A DNA stretch of 8,577 nucleotides from Rhodospirillales bacterium (GTDB taxonomy: Bacteria; Pseudomonadota; Alphaproteobacteria; Rhodospirillales; Casp-alpha2). Below the pieces are notes generated by a model. It saw nothing but the letters and a program-made list of their open reading frames with translations. It made no database searches and was not told where the DNA came from. The stretch spans positions 1-8,577 of the forward strand of contig JAJFIE010000057.1 in assembly GCA_021775275.1 (NCBI GenBank). The letters are read 5' to 3'. The position numbers were made by a program, and so were the translations under genes. This document shows, in pieces, positions 5,501 to 8,577 of this stretch; within the stretch, counting starts at the first letter, position 1; each line of letters begins with the position of its first letter.

Positions 5501-7558
5501 TTGGCAAAAGCAGCGACCGCAGCGCAAGCCCGCGAAACCCAGGAAGACACGCCTGACAGCCCATTGCTCGATTCACTTGGTGCATCCGTCAAGAAGATGG
5601 TCGCCCTGGGCAAGGAGCGTGGCTACGTCACCTATGACGAGTTGAACGAGGCCCTGCCACCTGACGAAGTGTCGTCTGAGCAGATCGAAGATACCATGGC
5701 GATGCTCTCTGAACAGGGCATCAATGTGGTCGAAAATGAGGAAAAAGAGGAAGCCCCGGCAGAAAAGGCCGCCGAGGAGACCGAAACCACCTCTGCTGCC
5801 GGGAATGTCGACGAAGCCGATGTTGGACGCACCGACGATCCGGTGCGCATGTATCTGCGCGAAATGGGTTCGGTTGAACTGTTGTCCCGCGAAGGCGAAA
5901 TCGCCATTGCCAAGCGCATTGAGGCTGGCCGCGAGATGATGATCGGCGGCCTGATGGAAAGTCCCCTGACCATCCGCGCCATTGTCGACTGGCACGACGC
6001 GTTGGTCGAAGAGCGTATGCTGCTGCGGGACATCATTGATCTGGACGCCACCTACGGCGGCGGTCCCGGCAGCCCCAATGGTCCCAACGGACCGAACGCT
6101 GCTGCCGAAGGCGACGACTCAGACGGTAATGCCGAAGGAACCGAAGGCGCACCTGGCGTCATCGCCGAAATCGTCAAGCCCGTTGTCAAAGAAGAAAAAC
6201 CGAAAGAAGAGACCCCAAAAGCCGATGATGACAGCGATGGCGAAGACAGCGAAAAGACAGACGACGATGATGATGACGACGGCGATGAGGTCAATCTTTC
6301 TCTTGCGGTCCTCGAAGCCAAGCTGACGCCTACCGTCGTTGAAACGTTTGAGCAGATCACCAAAACCTACAAGAAGCTGCACCGGGCGCAGGACAAGCGC
6401 CTGGAGACCCTGCAAGCAGGTGATGCGGTCAAGCCTGCGGCCGAAAAACGCTATGACAAGCTGCGCCATGAACTGATCGATCTTATGGAAGGCGTGCACC
6501 TGAACAACAACCGTATCGAGCAGTTGATTGACCAGCTCTACGGCATGAACCGCCGCCTGCTCGGCCTCGAAGGCAAACTGCTGCGCCTGGCGACGACGAC
6601 CCGCGTGAAGCGTGAAGACTTTCTCGAGCAGTATTTTGGTCACGAGCTTGATCCCGGCTGGTTGAAACGGGTTAAGGGCAACTCCAAGGCGTGGGAAAAA
6701 TTCGCAACCAAGCACACCAAGGACGTGGAAGCATTACGCGGTTCCGTCGGTGAAGTTTCCCAGCAGGCAGGCCTGTCCATCAGTGAATTCCGCCGCATTG
6801 TCGGTGTTGTGCAAAAAGGTGAGCGCGAAGCCGGCAAGGCCAAGAAGGAAATGATCGAGGCCAACCTGCGTCTGGTGATTTCCATCGCCAAGAAGTACAC
6901 CAACCGCGGCTTACAGTTCCTCGATCTGATTCAGGAAGGCAACATCGGACTGATGAAGGCGGTGGACAAGTTTGAATACCGCCGGGGATACAAGTTCTCG
7001 ACTTATGCCACATGGTGGATCCGTCAGGCCATCACGCGTTCCATCGCAGATCAGGCCCGCACCATCCGTATCCCGGTGCACATGATCGAGACCATCAACA
7101 AGCTGGTTCGGACATCGCGCCAGATGCTGCATGAAATCGGTCGCGAGCCGACGCCCGAAGAACTGGCGGTCAAACTTTCCATGCCGCTGGAAAAAGTCCG
7201 CAAGGTGCTGAAAATCGCCAAGGAACCCATCAGCCTCGAGACGCCCATCGGCGACGAGGAAGACAGCCACCTGGGCGATTTCATCGAAGACAAGAATGCC
7301 GTGCAACCGCTGGAGGCGGCTATTCAGGCAAACCTGCGCGAAACCACGACGCGGGTGCTGGCGTCGCTTACACCACGTGAGGAACGCGTGCTGCGCATGC
7401 GCTTCGGTATCGGCATGAACACGGACCATACATTGGAGGAAGTCGGCCAGCAGTTCTCCGTCACGAGAGAGCGAATACGTCAGATCGAGGCCAAGGCGCT
7501 CCGCAAACTGAAGCACCCGAGCCGGTCCCGTAAGCTGAGAAGCTTTCTCGATTATTGA
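5501..7558 (+). CDS. rpoD: RNA polymerase primary sigma factor (sigma70, RpoD)
   Basis: RpoD directs RNA polymerase to housekeeping promoters. The 685-residue protein carries every sigma70 region: 1.1 (about 20-85, with [20 protein letters not shown]); 1.2 (from 112, [20 protein letters not shown]); a non-conserved region; region 2 (about 445-525, with [20 protein letters not shown] and [20 protein letters not shown]); region 3 ([14 protein letters not shown] onward); and region 4 (from about 623, [15 protein letters not shown]). The region 4 helix-turn-helix includes [20 protein letters not shown]. The non-conserved region holds a low-complexity Gly/Pro/Asn stretch ([11 protein letters not shown], about 189-199) and a very acidic tract with a run of seven Asp (about 241-263). 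The start is TTG, chosen because region 1.1 begins soon after it and GGGGA stands 8 nt upstream. The gene follows dnaG by 48 bp with no terminator between them, and ends at a strong intrinsic terminator. Confidence 0.98.
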   Translation: MAKAATAAQARETQEDTPDSPLLDSLGASVKKMVALGKERGYVTYDELNEALPPDEVSSEQIEDTMAMLSEQGINVVENEEKEEAPAEKAAEETETTSAAGNVDEADVGRTDDPVRMYLREMGSVELLSREGEIAIAKRIEAGREMMIGGLMESPLTIRAIVDWHDALVEERMLLRDIIDLDATYGGGPGSPNGPNGPNAAAEGDDSDGNAEGTEGAPGVIAEIVKPVVKEEKPKEETPKADDDSDGEDSEKTDDDDDDDGDEVNLSLAVLEAKLTPTVVETFEQITKTYKKLHRAQDKRLETLQAGDAVKPAAEKRYDKLRHELIDLMEGVHLNNNRIEQLIDQLYGMNRRLLGLEGKLLRLATTTRVKREDFLEQYFGHELDPGWLKRVKGNSKAWEKFATKHTKDVEALRGSVGEVSQQAGLSISEFRRIVGVVQKGEREAGKAKKEMIEANLRLVISIAKKYTNRGLQFLDLIQEGNIGLMKAVDKFEYRRGYKFSTYATWWIRQAITRSIADQARTIRIPVHMIETINKLVRTSRQMLHEIGREPTPEELAVKLSMPLEKVRKVLKIAKEPISLETPIGDEEDSHLGDFIEDKNAVQPLEAAIQANLRETTTRVLASLTPREERVLRMRFGIGMNTDHTLEEVGQQFSVTRERIRQIEAKALRKLKHPSRSRKLRSFLDY

Positions 7559-7581
7559 GGGGATCGGAAACAGGAAATCAG

Positions 7582-7613
7582 AAGGCCGGAGCGTAAAATG
7601 CCCCGGCCTTTTT
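7582..7613 (+). terminator. Rho-independent terminator of rpoD
   Basis: An 8-bp perfect stem, AAGGCCGG (7582-7589) with CCGGCCTT (7603-7610), closes a 13-nt loop and runs into a TTTTT tract (7609-7613). It begins 23 bp after the rpoD stop codon and should end the dnaG-rpoD transcript before the tRNA gene. Confidence 0.9.
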
Positions 7614-7640
7614 CACAGGATCGCCGCCCTGCCCCATACT
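7612..7640 (+). promoter_or_regulatory. Candidate promoter of the tRNA gene
   Basis: TTCACA (7612-7617, five of six matches to the -35 consensus) and CATACT (7635-7640, four of six to the -10) are spaced by 17 bp. The -35 box overlaps the end of the terminator T-tract. Transcription would begin near 7647, about 20 nt before the tRNA, with a GC-rich stretch after the -10 box of the kind common at stable RNA promoters. Confidence 0.45.
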
Positions 7641-7666
7641 TCGAGCCGGGGGCGTGACGGCACGGT

Positions 7667-7743
7667 GGGCCCGTAGCTCAATTGGTTAGAGCCGGCCGCT
7701 CATAACGGTCTGGTTGCAGGTTCGAGTCCTGCCGGGCCCACCA
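7667..7743 (+). tRNA. tRNA-Ile2 (anticodon CAU, lysidine type)
   Basis: The 77-nt cloverleaf is complete with an encoded CCA. The acceptor stem is GGGCCCG/CGGGCCC (7667-7673 with 7733-7739), the D stem GCTC/GAGC, the anticodon stem GGCCG/CGGTC around loop CTCATAA, and the T arm GCAGG-TTCGAGT-CCTGC, with discriminator A7740. The anticodon CAT is at 7701-7703. It is not the initiator, because position 1 is a paired G and the anticodon stem lacks three consecutive GC pairs next to the loop. Against elongator tRNA-Met, the acceptor stem has the C4:G69 and C5:G68 pairs known in E. coli as determinants for TilS, which converts C34 to lysidine so that the tRNA reads AUA as isoleucine. Acceptance by TilS here is inferred, so elongator tRNA-Met remains possible. 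Confidence 0.85.
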
Positions 7744-7772
7744 CTCAGTCTCCCCCAAAATCACGACCAGAA

Positions 7773-7788
7773 GGCAGTGTCAGAGGAA
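7773..7788 (+). repeat. IS6 element left inverted repeat
   Basis: GGCAGTGTCAGAGGAA, starting with the GGC common to IS6-family ends. Positions 7776-7788 are the exact reverse complement of 8565-8577. Confidence 0.9.
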
Positions 7789-7825
7789 TGTCACTCGGAA
7801 AGCAGAACCCCCAGGTCTATTGATA

Positions 7826-8523
7826 TCAGGCGGCAAGTTGACGCCATTCAGCCAGGGCCGTGGATCGGTTCTCTTTGAAGACATGTCGCGGAACTAAATG
7901 ACGGCTTTGATTAAAGTGGTTGTAGATCGATGAATGGACTGAGGCGAATACTTGCAACGTCTTTGCATCCCTGAATCTTGCCATAGCGTACTCTCGTCGT
8001 CGGAACGGTTGATGCGAATTCTCGGCTCGATTGTTCAGCCATTTTCCTGTCTCCTGAATGGCTTCATTACCGATCACCTTCATCGCGGCGCGGTAAGACC
8101 GGAGTTTATCAGTCACAATTACTTCCGGCTTCCCGTAACGCTTCATCGTTTTTCGCAGAAAACTCAATGCTGCCTTACGGTCCCTTCGCTTAGTAACAAA
8201 CACTTCAAGAACCTCACCTTCATGGTCAACGGCTCGCCACAAGTAACGAGTTTCTCCGTTGATCTGGACGAAGACTTCATCCATATGCCATCGCCATTGA
8301 ATATGGGTACGCATTGATGCTGCCCGCTTACTTCTAATCTCTGCAGCAAAGAGCGGCCCGAAACGATTCCACCACGCTCTGACCGTTTCATAGCTAACAT
8401 CGATGCCACGCTCATGGAGCAAGTTTCAACTTTTCGCAACGAAAGCGGAAAACGGACATACATCATCACGGTCAAGCGGATGACATCGGGCGAAGTCTTG
8501 AAATATCGAAATGGATTTTTCAT
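7826..8523 (-). pseudogene. IS6-family transposase, frameshifted
   Basis: This is a DDE transposase of the IS6 family, intact at both ends but split by a frameshift. The N-terminal part starts at the ATG at 8523 (MKNPFRYFKTSPDVIRLTVM) and runs to LRKVE. The frame then continues one base out of register with LLHERGIDVSYETVRAWWNR. The join at 8423-8428 reads GAAACTTG on the coding strand where GAAGACTTG would restore the expected VEDLLHERG, so one G is missing. The restored protein would be about 232 residues, normal for the family. The catalytic residues all lie in the second part: Asp in WHMDEVF, Asp 57 residues later in VTDKLRSY, and Glu in NNRAENSH (about 82, 139 and 168 in the restored frame). 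A TTG at 8422 could start a 198-residue product lacking the N-terminal DNA-binding segment, so the copy is probably inactive. IS6 transposases are not known to need programmed frameshifting. Confidence 0.88.
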
Positions 8524-8564
8524 TCCCAGACGTCACGAAAGCCAATCCGTTGATTCAAGCAAGT

Positions 8565-8577
8565 TTCCTCTGACACT
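8565..8577 (-). repeat. IS6 element right inverted repeat (partial)
   Basis: TTCCTCTGACACT at the window edge is the perfect 13-bp inverted partner of 7776-7788. The outer three bases, expected to be GCC, are beyond the window. Confidence 0.88.

Larger units (their letters stand above)
7773..8577 (-). mobile_element. IS6-family insertion sequence (right end just outside the window)
   Basis: The left end begins with GGCAGTGTCAGAGGAA at 7773. The last 13 bases of the window, TTCCTCTGACACT, are the perfect inverted partner of its inner 13 bases. The outermost GCC of the right repeat would fall at 8578-8580, giving a total length of about 808 bp, normal for the IS6 family. The single transposase gene is on the minus strand and is broken by a frameshift. 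IS6 elements usually make 8-bp target duplications; the left flank is GACCAGAA (7765-7772), but the matching right flank is outside the window. The element lies 29 bp after the tRNA gene. Confidence 0.9.

Noticed and set aside
6119..6715. Minus-strand open frame opposite rpoD with a Phe/Ile-rich stretch like a membrane segment
   Set aside because: The hydrophobic run is the antisense reading of the Asp/Glu-rich tract in RpoD and not evidence of a membrane protein.
7667..7743. Initiator tRNA-fMet
   Set aside because: Position 1 is G paired to C72, and the anticodon stem lacks the three GC pairs next to the loop that mark initiators.
8420..8430. Programmed frameshift in the IS transposase
   Set aside because: There is no slippery heptamer at the join, the IS6 family uses a single frame, and one inserted base restores the expected protein exactly, so a deletion is simpler.

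Overview
The window looks like part of an alphaproteobacterial chromosome, probably from a marine or otherwise aquatic species. The reasons are the carA | yqeY-dnaG-rpoD neighbourhood, the alphaproteobacterial style of the RpoD and tRNA sequences, moderately high GC, and a cupin whose active site resembles that of DMSP lyases. Lineage is inferred from recalled family resemblance, not from a search.

Layout. On the minus strand, running right to left, are carA (904-2091), a small GxxExxY-family gene (494-901) and the 5' end of carB (1-424, cut by the window edge). A good sigma70-type promoter for this group lies at 2159-2187. The GxxExxY gene sits inside a 451-bp segment (448-898) bounded by 26-bp imperfect inverted repeats built from CACAGAG(A/G) octamers. 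It therefore looks like a small mobile cassette lodged between the two subunit genes of carbamoyl-phosphate synthetase. Divergent from carA on the plus strand is yqeY (2305-2763). It is followed by a convergent cupin gene related to DMSP lyases (2783-3397, minus), then dnaG (3584-5452) and rpoD (5501-7558, TTG start). The cupin gene interrupts an otherwise co-directional yqeY-dnaG-rpoD cluster for primase and the housekeeping sigma factor. A strong intrinsic terminator (7582-7613) ends rpoD.

Downstream are a tRNA gene with a CAU anticodon (7667-7743), best read as tRNA-Ile2 (the lysidine type), and an IS6-family insertion sequence (7773 to the window edge). The IS transposase is broken by a single-base deletion. 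The right inverted repeat runs into the last base of the window, so the element probably ends about 3 bp beyond it.

How the genes work together: carA and carB make carbamoyl phosphate for arginine and pyrimidines; dnaG makes replication primers; rpoD directs housekeeping transcription; tRNA-Ile2 decodes AUA. The accessory parts are the GxxExxY cassette, the cupin and the IS. No complete new defence or mobile system is visible. The most unusual item is the inverted-repeat-bounded GxxExxY cassette, which uses carA's 3' end as its ribosome-binding site.
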